Shown here: piece by piece, positions 17,575 to 25,271 of the stretch
Layout of the letters: each line of letters starts with the position of its first letter
Position numbering within the stretch: position 1 is the first letter of the stretch
DNA from: Thiothrix lacustris DSM 21227
Lineage (GTDB): Bacteria > Pseudomonadota > Gammaproteobacteria > Thiotrichales > Thiotrichaceae
Reading direction: 5' to 3'
Assembly: GCF_000621325.1 (NCBI RefSeq)
Contig: NZ_JHYQ01000013.1
Span: forward strand, 62,001 to 126,000
DNA: 64,000 nucleotides
The notes under the pieces: generated by a model
Told to the model about the DNA's origin: nothing
Database searches by the model: none
The model's input: only the letters and a program-made list of their open reading frames with translations
Position numbers and translations under genes: made by a program

Positions 17575-18078
17575 TTAGCTCAGAAAATCTTCAAAGAACC
17601 AGGCGGCAAATTCGTGCCGCCCGTTCAAACCGGACTTGCGGTAGATGGCAGTCGCTTGCTGCCGCACAGTCTTTTCCTTGGTGTCGCGTACCGTGGCAAT
17701 TTCGTCAAAGCTCAGCCCTTTCAGCAGCAATAGCGCCACGTCTTTTTCGCTGGGCGTGAGATCCCACGTTGCCAGTTGTTCCTGAATCACTTCGCCGTAT
17801 TGGCGGCTGGCTTGGCGCATCTTGTCGTTCATTTGTTGTAAGTCGGCGCGGGTCAGGCTGAGTTGGGCGCGGAGTTGTTCCGTTTCGCGCTGGCGTTTGC
17901 GGATTTCATGCAGCAGAAAACTGATGCCAGTGAGGGAAAGCAGGATGATCAGGGCTTCCACCACCAAATGGATGGAGCTGTGTTCGCTTTCTTGGTAGTC
18001 GTTGTAGAAATCGTAGACATTGAGCAGGGTGACGAAGACCAGCAGTACGATGAAAAAGCCTTCTTTGGTACGGAACAT
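17575..18078 (-). CDS. membrane-anchored LuxR-type (GerE HTH) regulator, copy 2
   Basis: The 167-residue paralogue of 15945-16448 has two N-terminal membrane helices, a coiled segment and a C-terminal GerE helix-turn-helix (L-T-P-S-E-K-D-V-A-L-L-L-L-K-G-L-S-F-D-E-I-A). The final 30 residues are almost identical in the two copies. The ATG at 18078 was chosen because it aligns with the start of copy 1 (M-F-R); an ATG 21 bases upstream is also open. It converges with the cytochrome b561 gene, with 10 bases between the stops. The motif GGGGCAAATGTC sits just upstream. Divergence in the membrane part suggests different signals or heteromer formation. Confidence 0.85.
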   Translation of the reverse strand: MFRTKEGFFIVLLVFVTLLNVYDFYNDYQESEHSSIHLVVEALIILLSLTGISFLLHEIRKRQRETEQLRAQLSLTRADLQQMNDKMRQASRQYGEVIQEQLATWDLTPSEKDVALLLLKGLSFDEIATVRDTKEKTVRQQATAIYRKSGLNGRHEFAAWFFEDFLS

Positions 18079-18092
18079 GGTGTTTTCCTTAT

Positions 18093-18104
18093 GGGGCAAA
18101 TGTC
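18093..18104. promoter_or_regulatory. GGGGCAAATGTC motif before LuxR copy 2
   Basis: The motif lies 15-26 bases upstream of the LuxR copy 2 ATG and repeats GGCAAATGTC found at 16537-16546 before copy 1. It is a possible shared operator half-site. The motif is short and could be chance. Confidence 0.3.
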
Positions 18105-18152
18105 TCAGGTGGTGATTATAGCACCGCTATCGCTTTGACATTGTGAATTTTT

Positions 18153-18170
18153 GGGATTAAATTCCCAAAC
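18153..18170. promoter_or_regulatory. inverted repeat TTGGGA-N6-TCCCAA overlapping the DUF6502 start region
   Basis: Perfect 6-base arms with a TTAAAT spacer end two bases before the ATG at 18172, occupying the place of a ribosome site. No Shine-Dalgarno sequence is otherwise visible. It may be an operator for autoregulation or a stem that limits translation. Confidence 0.45.
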
Positions 18171-18171
18171 T

Positions 18172-19020
18172 ATGGAAAACATGTTAACCCAAGCCATTTG
18201 CCGAATCCTTAGACCGCTGCTGCGTATCCTGCATCGGAAAGGCGTGGCTTTTGGTGAATTCAGCCAGTTGGCTAAACAGATTTACGTGGAGGTTTCAGAA
18301 GACGTGTTGGCAGCAACGGGCGAACGCCCGACCACTTCACGCATTGCCATTGCGACAGGTCTAACCCGCAAGGACGTTGCGCAGTTAAGGCAGGCAGCGA
18401 ATGAAGACGGCTATTCCCCAACCCCTAGTTATAACCGAGGGGCACGGGTCATGACGGGTTGGCTGCACGATACCGAGTTTCTGGATGCGGCGGGTAAAGC
18501 GGTGCGGCTGCCGTTACAGGGTGATACCGGCAGTTTTGCGGCGTTGGTCAGCCGTTACAGTGGGGATATGCCGTACCGGGCGATGTTGCAGGAAATGGTA
18601 CGGGTGGGCGCTGTTGAGGTGGATGAGGTATCGGCCTCTGTGCAATTACTGGGTTCGGGTTACATTCCGCATGGGGATGAGTCTGAAAAGTTTTCGATTC
18701 TGGGCACGGATGTGGCTGCCTTGATTGCCACCATTGACCATAACCTCACCACGCAAGAGCGTAGCCAATTGTATTTCCAGCGCAAGGTCAGTTACGACAA
18801 TTTGCCTGAAGAAGCCTTACCCGCTTTCAAAGCGATGGTGGAGAAGGATGGCTTGGGCTTACTGATCAAGTTCAATGAATGGCTTGCCACCCAGGATAGG
18901 GACAGTAACCCGCAGGCAGGTGGAACCGGGCAGATGCGTGCCGGGGTGGGCATTTACTATTTCGAGGAGCCGGTTGCGGCTCAGCCAGAAGCGGATAAGA
19001 GGATTGAGGATGAAAATTAG
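18172..19020 (+). CDS. DUF6502 family protein, probable regulator
   Basis: 282 residues beginning MENMLTQAICRILRPLLRIL. The N-terminal half has a helix-turn-helix-like pattern (F-G-E-F-S-Q-L-A-K-Q-I-Y, then T-T-S-R-I-A-I-A-T-G-L-T-R-K-D-V) of the sort seen in DUF6502 proteins, which are presumed transcriptional regulators. There is no signal peptide. The ATG at 18172 is preferred to the TTG at 18151 because the conserved sequence starts there. The gene overlaps the following DUF5666 gene by 11 bases and lies immediately before the sulfide dehydrogenase pair, so control of that pair is possible. The function is not experimentally known to me. Confidence 0.75.
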   Translation: MENMLTQAICRILRPLLRILHRKGVAFGEFSQLAKQIYVEVSEDVLAATGERPTTSRIAIATGLTRKDVAQLRQAANEDGYSPTPSYNRGARVMTGWLHDTEFLDAAGKAVRLPLQGDTGSFAALVSRYSGDMPYRAMLQEMVRVGAVEVDEVSASVQLLGSGYIPHGDESEKFSILGTDVAALIATIDHNLTTQERSQLYFQRKVSYDNLPEEALPAFKAMVEKDGLGLLIKFNEWLATQDRDSNPQAGGTGQMRAGVGIYYFEEPVAAQPEADKRIEDEN

Positions 19021-19984
19021 GGCGATGGTTGTCTCCATGTTGCTAGCTGTGCTGCTGGTGGCGTGTGTTGGCAGTAATTCACTCCAGCTTGCCACGGGCG
19101 GGATTGGTGGAACCGGGATTGCTTCAGGGCCGATTACCGGGTTCGGTAGCATTTTCGTCAACGGTGTTGAATATGAGATCGACACAGCCACGCTGACCCG
19201 TAATGGGCATCCTGCCACCGGGCAAAATGAATACCGTATCGGCGAATACGTGGTGGTCAAAGGCACGGTGAATGCCGATGGACTGACAGGCACAGCGACC
19301 GAAGTGGCGTTCAGCAATGAGTTGGAAGGCACGGTGACCGCCGAAACGACTGATGGTGTTTCTATCGGCATTATGGGGCAGGTGATCCGCACGAATGCGT
19401 TGACGGTGTTCCACGGTTTCACCCAGCTTGCTGAATTGGCTGTAGACAATGTGGTGGAAGTTTCCGGGGTGAGGGATGGGCAGGATGTATTGCTTGCTAC
19501 CAGCATGACGCTGAAACAGCTCCGTTATGAGCCGGGGACGGTGACAGAACTCAAAGGCTTGGTGCGTCAACTGGATGCGGTGAACAAGACCTTTCTGATT
19601 GGTGGCTTGTTGGTTGATTATTCGTCGGCAGTTTGGAAGGATTTTGGTGCGGCAACCTTGGCGAATGGTCAGTATGTCGAAGCTAAAACCCGGCAAGTTT
19701 TGCAAGGCAACCGGCTGTTGGCTTACGAAATTGAATTGGAAAATGAATACGACCACTACGATAACGGGGCGAAAGTTGAGCTGGAAGGGGTAGTGACCCG
19801 GTTTGTCTCCATCGCTGACTTTAGCGTAAACCGTCAGGCGGTGGTGACGACAGCGACGACTGAGTTTGAGGATGGCGCTGCCAGTGCGCTCAGGTTGAAT
19901 GCCTTGGTGGAAGTCGAAGGGCAAATCAATGCGCAGGGCATATTAGTGGCGGATGAAGTATCTGTGAAGGATGCCGGTTTTTAA
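19010..19984 (+). CDS. DUF5666 lipoprotein
   Basis: A 324-residue protein with lipobox L-L-V-A-C (Cys19) after a short basic start. The mature part is a series of about five beta repeats with the pattern G-x-V-x-G-x-G-S-I-F-V-N-G-V-x-Y and V-V-V-K-G-T-V, typical of DUF5666, an OB-like small beta domain occurring in tandem. The ATG at 19010 has GAGG directly before it and overlaps the end of the DUF6502 gene. It is probably envelope-anchored. Its repeated neighbourhood with DUF6502 in proteobacteria is familiar to me but no function is established. A hairpin follows at 19991-20017. Confidence 0.82.
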   Translation: MKIRAMVVSMLLAVLLVACVGSNSLQLATGGIGGTGIASGPITGFGSIFVNGVEYEIDTATLTRNGHPATGQNEYRIGEYVVVKGTVNADGLTGTATEVAFSNELEGTVTAETTDGVSIGIMGQVIRTNALTVFHGFTQLAELAVDNVVEVSGVRDGQDVLLATSMTLKQLRYEPGTVTELKGLVRQLDAVNKTFLIGGLLVDYSSAVWKDFGAATLANGQYVEAKTRQVLQGNRLLAYEIELENEYDHYDNGAKVELEGVVTRFVSIADFSVNRQAVVTTATTEFEDGAASALRLNALVEVEGQINAQGILVADEVSVKDAGF

Positions 19985-19990
19985 AAAAAA

Positions 19991-20017
19991 TGCCCCGGTG
20001 TTGCAACCACCGGAGCA
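19991..20017. terminator. hairpin between DUF5666 and cytochrome genes
   Basis: TGCCCCGGTG (19991-20000) pairs with CACCGGAGCA (20008-20017), with one mismatch. An A-run precedes it, so the T-run lies on the minus-strand side only. On the + strand it lacks a U-run and may attenuate or stabilise the mRNA rather than terminate. Confidence 0.4.
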
Positions 20018-20074
20018 TTCAACAACTTACCCATTAGGTAAGCACTTTGGTAAATGGCAACAGGAGAAAAACTC

Positions 20075-20473
20075 ATGAAAGCCAGTATAAACATTCCCTT
20101 GGTCTTTGCGCTAGGGGTATTGCTCACTGCCTGTGGTGGTGGCACCACCTCTTCAGGTTCTTCGGTAAATAATATAACCACTGCTTCAATCGCGAGTACC
20201 GCACCTGTTATTAGTGCACCAGATGGTGCGCGTTTACTCGCTTCCCAGTGTTTTCAGTGCCATGGTATGAACGGGAATTCTGCCAGTGGTATTGAGGGGA
20301 TAGGTGGTGACAGTGCCGCCGAGTTGGTGAGTGAGATGCTAGAAATGAAGTACAGCACCGACGTTAATGACATCATGCATCGGCAAGCAATGGGCTATAG
20401 TGAAGATCAAATCCGTTCCATTGCAACCTATCTTGCTGCTTTACCGAAAGGTTCTAATGGGGGGAATGACTAA
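20075..20473 (+). CDS. fccA: sulfide dehydrogenase cytochrome subunit, lipid-anchored monoheme
   Basis: 132 residues with a lipoprotein signal (L-L-T-A-C, Cys20), a Ser/Thr linker, and one haem site C-F-Q-C-H at residues 59-63, with a Met ligand candidate in H-R-Q-A-M-G-Y. AGGAG lies 8 bases before the ATG at 20075. It overlaps the flavoprotein start as TAATG. The length and single haem fit the short FccA-type cytochrome rather than the 21-kDa diheme subunit of Allochromatium. It would accept electrons from the flavin of the partner subunit during sulfide oxidation. The lipobox suggests membrane tethering of the complex, unlike the soluble classical enzyme. Confidence 0.82.
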   Translation: MKASINIPLVFALGVLLTACGGGTTSSGSSVNNITTASIASTAPVISAPDGARLLASQCFQCHGMNGNSASGIEGIGGDSAAELVSEMLEMKYSTDVNDIMHRQAMGYSEDQIRSIATYLAALPKGSNGGND

Positions 20474-21723
20474 TGGCTAATTTGAATCGTCGTCAATTTT
20501 TGCAATCTTTGGGTCTGGCTTCGGCTGCCACGGCTGCGGTTGCTTTTCCGGGCATTATCAAAGCGGCTACTACCCGCCCACATGTAGTGGTGATCGGTGG
20601 TGGTTTTGCCGGGGCAACGGCTGCCAAGTACTTGCGTTACTGGTCGACTGCCGTTGATGTGACCTTGGTGGAACCTAATACTACGTATTATTCACCGATC
20701 CTCAGTAATCTGGTGTTGAATAACCAGCGTAACTTGAGCCAGATCAGTTTTAACTACAATACGCTCGCTTCCAAATACGGCATCAAGGTGGTGAATGATT
20801 GGGTGGATAGTGTTAATGCTCCCAACCAAACCATTAACCTGCGTGGCGGCTCGACGCTGGCTTACGACCGTTTGATCATCGCGCCGGGTATCCAGTTCAT
20901 GGATGTGCCGGGGCTGGACAGCAGCAAGGTTCCCCATGCTTGGCAAGCGGGGGCGCAAACCACCCTGTTGCAGCAACAACTGGCGGCGATGCCAGCGGGT
21001 GGTACTTTCGTCATGACCATTCCGGCAGCGCCTTACCGTTGCCCACCGGGGCCGTATGAACGTGCTTGCGTGGTCGCGGATTGGCTGCGTACTAACAAGC
21101 CCGGTTCCAACGTTATCGTGCTGGATGCGAACCCCAAGATTACGGTGGAGGAGGCTACATTCAGCACTGCGTTTGCCGAGTATGGGGTGCAATACGTGCC
21201 GAATGCAGCGTTGTCGGGGGTGGATTCGGATCAAAAAGTGGCGCATACCAGTGCGGGCGACTTCAAGGCTGATGTGCTGAACGTGATTCCACCGCAAAGT
21301 GCGGGTGCGATTATTCATGCGACGGGGTTGGCGAATGTGGGGGCGCGTTGGGCAGGGGTAAACCCGTTGAGTTACGAGTCCACCGCTGTTCCCAATATCC
21401 ACATTATTGGCGATTCGCAAGGTACAGGCCAACCCAAAGCTGGGCATATTGCCAATGCGGAAGCCAAAGTGTGCGCCGATGCGGTGTTGCGCTTGTTATC
21501 CGGTGGTCAGCCTTTTGCTGCCCCGATGACCAATTCGGCGTGTTATAGCCCGATTTCCAGCACTACGGCCTCTTGGTTGACGGCGGTCTATGCCTATGAA
21601 CAGGCCAGCGGCACGATGAAGTTGGTGCCGGAATCCTTTGGTGCGTCAGATGTGCCTACGACCAAAAATTACAGCCGCATGTTTGACTGGACGACGAATC
21701 TGTTTAACGACACCTTCGCCTGA
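20473..21723 (+). CDS. fccB: flavocytochrome c sulfide dehydrogenase, flavoprotein subunit
   Basis: The 416-residue protein has a Tat signal (N-R-R-Q-F-L-Q), an FAD-binding G-G-G-F-A-G-A-T-A at about 42-50, and the Cys190/Cys199 region (Y-R-C-P-P-G-P-Y-E-R-A-C) that is typical of the FCSD/SoxF family near the flavin. A C-terminal domain ends with F-D-W-T-T-N-L-F. It oxidises sulfide in the periplasm and passes electrons to the cytochrome subunit encoded directly upstream (overlap TAATG). Together with the quinone-linked enzyme at 48859 it gives this genome two sulfide-oxidation routes. An intrinsic terminator closes the operon at 21749. Confidence 0.9.
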   Translation: MANLNRRQFLQSLGLASAATAAVAFPGIIKAATTRPHVVVIGGGFAGATAAKYLRYWSTAVDVTLVEPNTTYYSPILSNLVLNNQRNLSQISFNYNTLASKYGIKVVNDWVDSVNAPNQTINLRGGSTLAYDRLIIAPGIQFMDVPGLDSSKVPHAWQAGAQTTLLQQQLAAMPAGGTFVMTIPAAPYRCPPGPYERACVVADWLRTNKPGSNVIVLDANPKITVEEATFSTAFAEYGVQYVPNAALSGVDSDQKVAHTSAGDFKADVLNVIPPQSAGAIIHATGLANVGARWAGVNPLSYESTAVPNIHIIGDSQGTGQPKAGHIANAEAKVCADAVLRLLSGGQPFAAPMTNSACYSPISSTTASWLTAVYAYEQASGTMKLVPESFGASDVPTTKNYSRMFDWTTNLFNDTFA

Positions 21724-21748
21724 CACTTATCTCTTGAGGGAGTATTTG

Positions 21749-21774
21749 GCCACCGTTCGCGGTGGCTTTTTTTT
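21749..21774 (+). terminator. intrinsic terminator after fccB
   Basis: GCCACCG (21749-21755) and CGGTGGC (21760-21766) form a perfect 7-bp stem with a TTCG loop, followed by eight Ts. Confidence 0.9.
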
Positions 21775-21838
21775 GTTTAAGGCTTGTTTAAGGTTACTGG
21801 TTCAACCTGTAACCTCATTCACCAATGAGGAAATAATC

Positions 21839-22255
21839 ATGTTAACCCTTAACCGTTGTATGCAAGCGCTGGCGCTTTGTGCCGCGTTTGCTGCTCTTCC
21901 TGCCGCTGCGGAAACCCCGCAAGACATCCTCGATGGTTTCACCGTAGAGGCCAAAACAGAAGCGCCTGATTTTCAAGGCTTTGACGCTGAACGCGGCAAA
22001 CTGTTTTTCAACAGCACCCACGGTAATGACTGGAGCTGTGCAACTTGCCACACCTCCAACCCCGCCGCTTCTGGCAAACACGCTAAAACCGATAAAGTGA
22101 TTGATCCGCTGGCTCCCGCCGTCAATGCCGAACGCTTCACTGACCTGAAAAAAGTGAACAAGTGGTTCAAGCGCAACTGTGGCGATGTGCTGGATCGCGA
22201 GTGTACCTCGCTGGAAAAAGGCGACGTGCTGACGTATTTAATGGCTATCCAGTAA
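21839..22255 (+). CDS. shp: SHP-type monoheme cytochrome c (DUF1924)
   Basis: 138 residues with a signal peptide (about 1-24) and C-A-T-C-H at 67-71. The C-terminal K-R-N-C-G-D-V-L-D-R-E-C is the conserved disulfide region of DUF1924, the family of the sphaeroides haem protein SHP, which uses a labile Asn ligand and binds O2 or NO. GAGGA precedes the ATG at 21839; the open frame extends upstream but that part overlaps the fccB terminator. Diheme cytochrome, cytochrome b561 and two-component genes follow, which matches the known shp-dhc-cytB arrangement. Periplasmic oxygen-, NO- or hydroxylamine-linked chemistry is inferred from the family. Confidence 0.85.
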   Translation: MLTLNRCMQALALCAAFAALPAAAETPQDILDGFTVEAKTEAPDFQGFDAERGKLFFNSTHGNDWSCATCHTSNPAASGKHAKTDKVIDPLAPAVNAERFTDLKKVNKWFKRNCGDVLDRECTSLEKGDVLTYLMAIQ

Positions 22256-22262
22256 GGAGTCC

Positions 22263-22802
22263 ATGATGTTATTCAACGCAAAAAAATCCACGCTTGCCAT
22301 CACGTTAGCGGTATTGCTGCTATCCAGTTTCGGTGCCATGCAAGCATTCGGTGATGATGACGAACATGAGGGCAGGGAACATGGTGAAGGCCGTGAAGGC
22401 ATGACAGGTGGTTTGCTAACCGCTAGCAATGCAACGTTTCAGACCGAATGCAGTGCCTGCCACATGGCTTACCCGCCCGGTATGTTGCCTGCGGCTTCCT
22501 GGAGGGAAATGATGGGTACGCTGGACAAGCATTTCGGTAGCGATGCCAGTTTGGATGAAGCGACAGTTGCCGAAATCCTGCCATTCCTTGAGCAGAATGC
22601 TGCGCCCGAACGCAAAGCCGATAGCGGTGAAAAACCCGTGTTGCGGATTACTGAAACGAGCTGGTTCAAGCATGAACATGATGAAATATCTGCGGCGACG
22701 TGGAAGAGGGCTTCCATCAAAAGTGCTTCCAACTGCATGGCGTGCCATACGAGTGCGGATAAGGGCAATTTTGACGAAGATAGCGTGCGCATCCCACGTT
22801 AA
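22263..22802 (+). CDS. dhc: diheme cytochrome c, DHC type
   Basis: 179 residues with a signal peptide (about 1-29), a strikingly Asp/Glu/His-rich mature N-terminus (31-48, starting D-D-D-E-H), and haem sites C-S-A-C-H (63-67) and C-M-A-C-H (158-162). The order and the closing G-N-F-D-E-D-S-V-R-I-P fit the DHC family that donates electrons to SHP. It starts 7 bases after shp and has a second in-frame ATG directly after the first. The acidic-His stretch could bind a divalent metal; the sensor kinase of the same cluster has a similar stretch in its periplasmic loop. Confidence 0.85.
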   Translation: MMLFNAKKSTLAITLAVLLLSSFGAMQAFGDDDEHEGREHGEGREGMTGGLLTASNATFQTECSACHMAYPPGMLPAASWREMMGTLDKHFGSDASLDEATVAEILPFLEQNAAPERKADSGEKPVLRITETSWFKHEHDEISAATWKRASIKSASNCMACHTSADKGNFDEDSVRIPR

Positions 22803-22814
22803 GGAGTAGCTGCC

Positions 22815-23432
22815 ATGTTGCAACGTATCTTGGTGTGGGACGTACCCACGCGGGTATTCCATTGGACGCTGGCGCTGTCTTTCGCGGGGGCGTATCTGAC
22901 CTCAGAGGGTGAGCGTTACCGTGACATCCATTTAGCGCTGGGTTACTTGATGTTGGGGATGATCGCGTTCCGGCTGGTGTGGGGTTTTGTGGGGACAGCT
23001 TACGCCAGGTTTGGTGCCTTCCTCTTCAAACCAGCGGCAGTGGTGGGGTATGTGCGTTCCCTGCTTAGCCCTTCACCGCAACATTATGTGGGGCATAATC
23101 CGGCGGGGGGCGTGGCGATTTTCCTGCTGCTGACGCTGGGTTTGCTGATTGGCCTGAGTGGTTTGGGCTTGTATTGGGAATTCGGTGACGAAGACTTGTT
23201 TGAAGAATTGCATGAAATCACCGCCAACCTCATGCTGGGTGTGGTGGTCGTGCATATTGCTGGCGTGCTGATTAGCAGCGTATTACACCGGGAAAATCTG
23301 GTGCGTGCGATGTTTACCGGATACAAGCAGGCGGCAAATGCGGTTAGCATTACCCGCAGTTACGTTTGGCTCGGTATGGTGATGGCACTGCTGAGCGCAG
23401 TCTTCTTGATCGTTTACTTATCGGGGAGTTAA
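22815..23432 (+). CDS. cytochrome b561 family protein of the SHP cluster
   Basis: 205 residues with an N-terminal V-W-D-V-P-T-R-V-F-H-W-T motif, four haem-binding helices (G-H-N-P-A-G-G, L-H-E-I-T-A, V-V-V-H-I-A-G) and an extra hydrophobic C-terminal helix. It starts after AAGGAG, 12 bases beyond dhc. It would take electrons from quinol and pass them to DHC and SHP on the periplasmic side. It resembles the cytochrome b561 at 17037, with a longer C-terminus. The following response regulator begins 5 bases after it. Confidence 0.9.
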   Translation: MLQRILVWDVPTRVFHWTLALSFAGAYLTSEGERYRDIHLALGYLMLGMIAFRLVWGFVGTAYARFGAFLFKPAAVVGYVRSLLSPSPQHYVGHNPAGGVAIFLLLTLGLLIGLSGLGLYWEFGDEDLFEELHEITANLMLGVVVVHIAGVLISSVLHRENLVRAMFTGYKQAANAVSITRSYVWLGMVMALLSAVFLIVYLSGS

Positions 23433-23437
23433 CCTGT

Positions 23438-24106
23438 ATGCGGATTTTGGTGGTGGAAGACGATGCCCTGCTGGGCGATGCGATTCAGGCAGGGCTGACG
23501 CAAGCCGGTGATGCGGTGGATTGGGTGCGTGATGGTGTGCAAGCCGATCACGCGCTGGCTAGCGAACCTTATGCGGCGGTAGTGCTGGATTTGGGCTTGC
23601 CGCGCTTGTCCGGTCTGGACGTGTTGCAACGCTTGCGCCAACGTAAATCCACTATTCCGGTGCTCATCCTCACCGCCCGCGATACGGTGGAAGACCGCAT
23701 TGGCGGGCTGGATCAGGGCGCGGATGATTATCTGGTCAAACCCTTCGATATGGGCGAGCTTGCTGCTCGCTTACGTGCTTTGATCCGCCGTGCCAATGGG
23801 CATGTGAACCCGCTGTTGCAAGTCGGTGGGGTGGAACTTGACCCCGCTGGGCATTGCGTCCGTTATCAGGGGGAAACGGTGGAACTGGCCAGCCGCGAAT
23901 TCACCGTATTGCAGGCGTTGATGTTGAATGTCGGGCGGGTGCTTTCCCGTGCGCAACTGGAGGACAAGCTGTATGCGTGGGGGCAGGAGGTGGAAAGCAA
24001 TACGGTGGAAGTCCACGTCCATCACTTGCGGCGCAAACTCTACCCCGGTTTGATTGAAACCATCCGGGGCGTGGGCTACCTGATTCCCCGCGACAAGGCG
24101 GCCTGA
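23438..24106 (+). CDS. OmpR-family response regulator of the SHP cluster
   Basis: 222 residues: receiver (MRILVVEDD, phosphoacceptor Asp51 in V-V-L-D-L-G-L-P, Lys in L-V-K-P-F) and winged helix (E-L-A-S-R-E-F-T-V-L-Q, then V-E-V-H-V-H-H-L-R-R-K-L). ATG 23438 is taken as the start because the receiver begins there; the longer open frame overlaps the cytochrome gene. It belongs to the QseB/PmrA-like branch by layout. It is followed one base later by its kinase. It probably controls the shp-dhc-cytochrome b561 operon, though no direct-repeat box could be seen upstream of shp. Confidence 0.92.
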   Translation: MRILVVEDDALLGDAIQAGLTQAGDAVDWVRDGVQADHALASEPYAAVVLDLGLPRLSGLDVLQRLRQRKSTIPVLILTARDTVEDRIGGLDQGADDYLVKPFDMGELAARLRALIRRANGHVNPLLQVGGVELDPAGHCVRYQGETVELASREFTVLQALMLNVGRVLSRAQLEDKLYAWGQEVESNTVEVHVHHLRRKLYPGLIETIRGVGYLIPRDKAA

Positions 24107-24107
24107 T

Positions 24108-25226
24108 ATGTCATTGAAACAACGCTTGCTGTTATTGGTGTTAGGGGTGGTGATGCTGGTGTGGATGGGGGCGGCGGCCTTCACGTATTACGATGCGCGG
24201 CATGAGCTCGGCGAGGTGCTGGATGAACATCCGGCGCAAGCAGCTTCCTTTTTGGGGGGGTATTCTACCCATCAGGACGATGATGATGAACATGGCGATG
24301 ATGCGGCTGAATTGGCGGGGATGCGCGATGAACTGGCGTTGAAAATTACCCGCAATCTGTTGCTGCCCTTGTGGGTGGCTTTGCCGTTGCTGGCGGGGCT
24401 GTTGTGGTGGGTCATTGCTGCCAGCTTGCGCCCGCTGGTCAAACTGACGCAAGCGGTCGCCAGTCGTCAGCCGGACAATCTTGCGCCGTTGGATGTGGCT
24501 GCGCCGCGTGAAGTCATGCCGCTGATCGAGCGCCTCAACCACCTGTTTGCCCGCACCGGCAAGTTGATCGAAAACGAACGCCGCTTTACGGCCGATGCTT
24601 CCCACGAATTGCGTACCCCGATTGCGGCGATCAAGGCACAGTTGCAAGTCGCGCAAGGGGCAAGTGATGCCGCAGGGCGTGATCACGCGTTGGATAATGC
24701 GATTCAAGGCTGTAACCGTGCTACGCACTTGATCGGGCAGTTGCTGACATTGGCGCGGCTGGAAAGTGTGGATACGACAGCTCTACAAGCGTGCCGCTTA
24801 CGCACCTTGGTTGCCGAAGTCATGGCAGAGCTTGCCCCGCAAGCGCTGGAAGCCGGGGTGCATCTGGAATTACGCGACGGTGCGGACATCACGGTGCAGG
24901 GCTTGCCCGCCTTGTTGCAAGTGATGGTGCGCAATCTGCTGGATAATGCGGTGCGTTACACCCCAGCGGGTACGTTGGTGACGGTGGACATTATTCACCA
25001 GCAGGGTAAACCTTGTATCCGTATCAGCGACAACGGTTCCGGTTTGCCTGCGGCGGAATTGGCGAAAATCACCCAACGCTTTTACCGCCCGCTGGGTACG
25101 TCTGCCAGTGGCAGCGGTTTGGGGCTGTCGATTGTGCAGCGTATTGTGGAGTTGCATCAAGCGACGTTACAGATTACACCGGCTGCTGATGGGGTAGGCT
25201 TGAGTGTGACAGTCGAGTACCGTTAG
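24108..25226 (+). CDS. QseC-like sensor histidine kinase of the SHP cluster
   Basis: 372 residues. Helices at about 7-27 and 84-105 flank a 55-residue periplasmic loop containing H-Q-D-D-D-D-E-H-G-D-D (about 55-65). A HAMP region follows, then phosphoacceptor His166 (D-A-S-H-E-L-R-T-P), N-L-L-D-N-A-V-R-Y-T, D-N-G-S-G-L-P and G-S-G-L-G-L-S-I. The charged loop is a plausible metal-binding sensor element, which is inference; a similar stretch occurs in the diheme cytochrome upstream. It is coupled to the response regulator and ends the five-gene cluster starting at shp. Confidence 0.92.
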   Translation: MSLKQRLLLLVLGVVMLVWMGAAAFTYYDARHELGEVLDEHPAQAASFLGGYSTHQDDDDEHGDDAAELAGMRDELALKITRNLLLPLWVALPLLAGLLWWVIAASLRPLVKLTQAVASRQPDNLAPLDVAAPREVMPLIERLNHLFARTGKLIENERRFTADASHELRTPIAAIKAQLQVAQGASDAAGRDHALDNAIQGCNRATHLIGQLLTLARLESVDTTALQACRLRTLVAEVMAELAPQALEAGVHLELRDGADITVQGLPALLQVMVRNLLDNAVRYTPAGTLVTVDIIHQQGKPCIRISDNGSGLPAAELAKITQRFYRPLGTSASGSGLGLSIVQRIVELHQATLQITPAADGVGLSVTVEYR

Positions 25227-25271
25227 ACTGTCAGCAATCTCTCAAGCCCGGTCATCGGGAGGTCTGGAGCT

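Noticed and set aside
20692-21447. 251-codon open frame on the minus strand
   Set aside because: Shadow of fccB; rich in Arg and His in the way typical of reverse frames.
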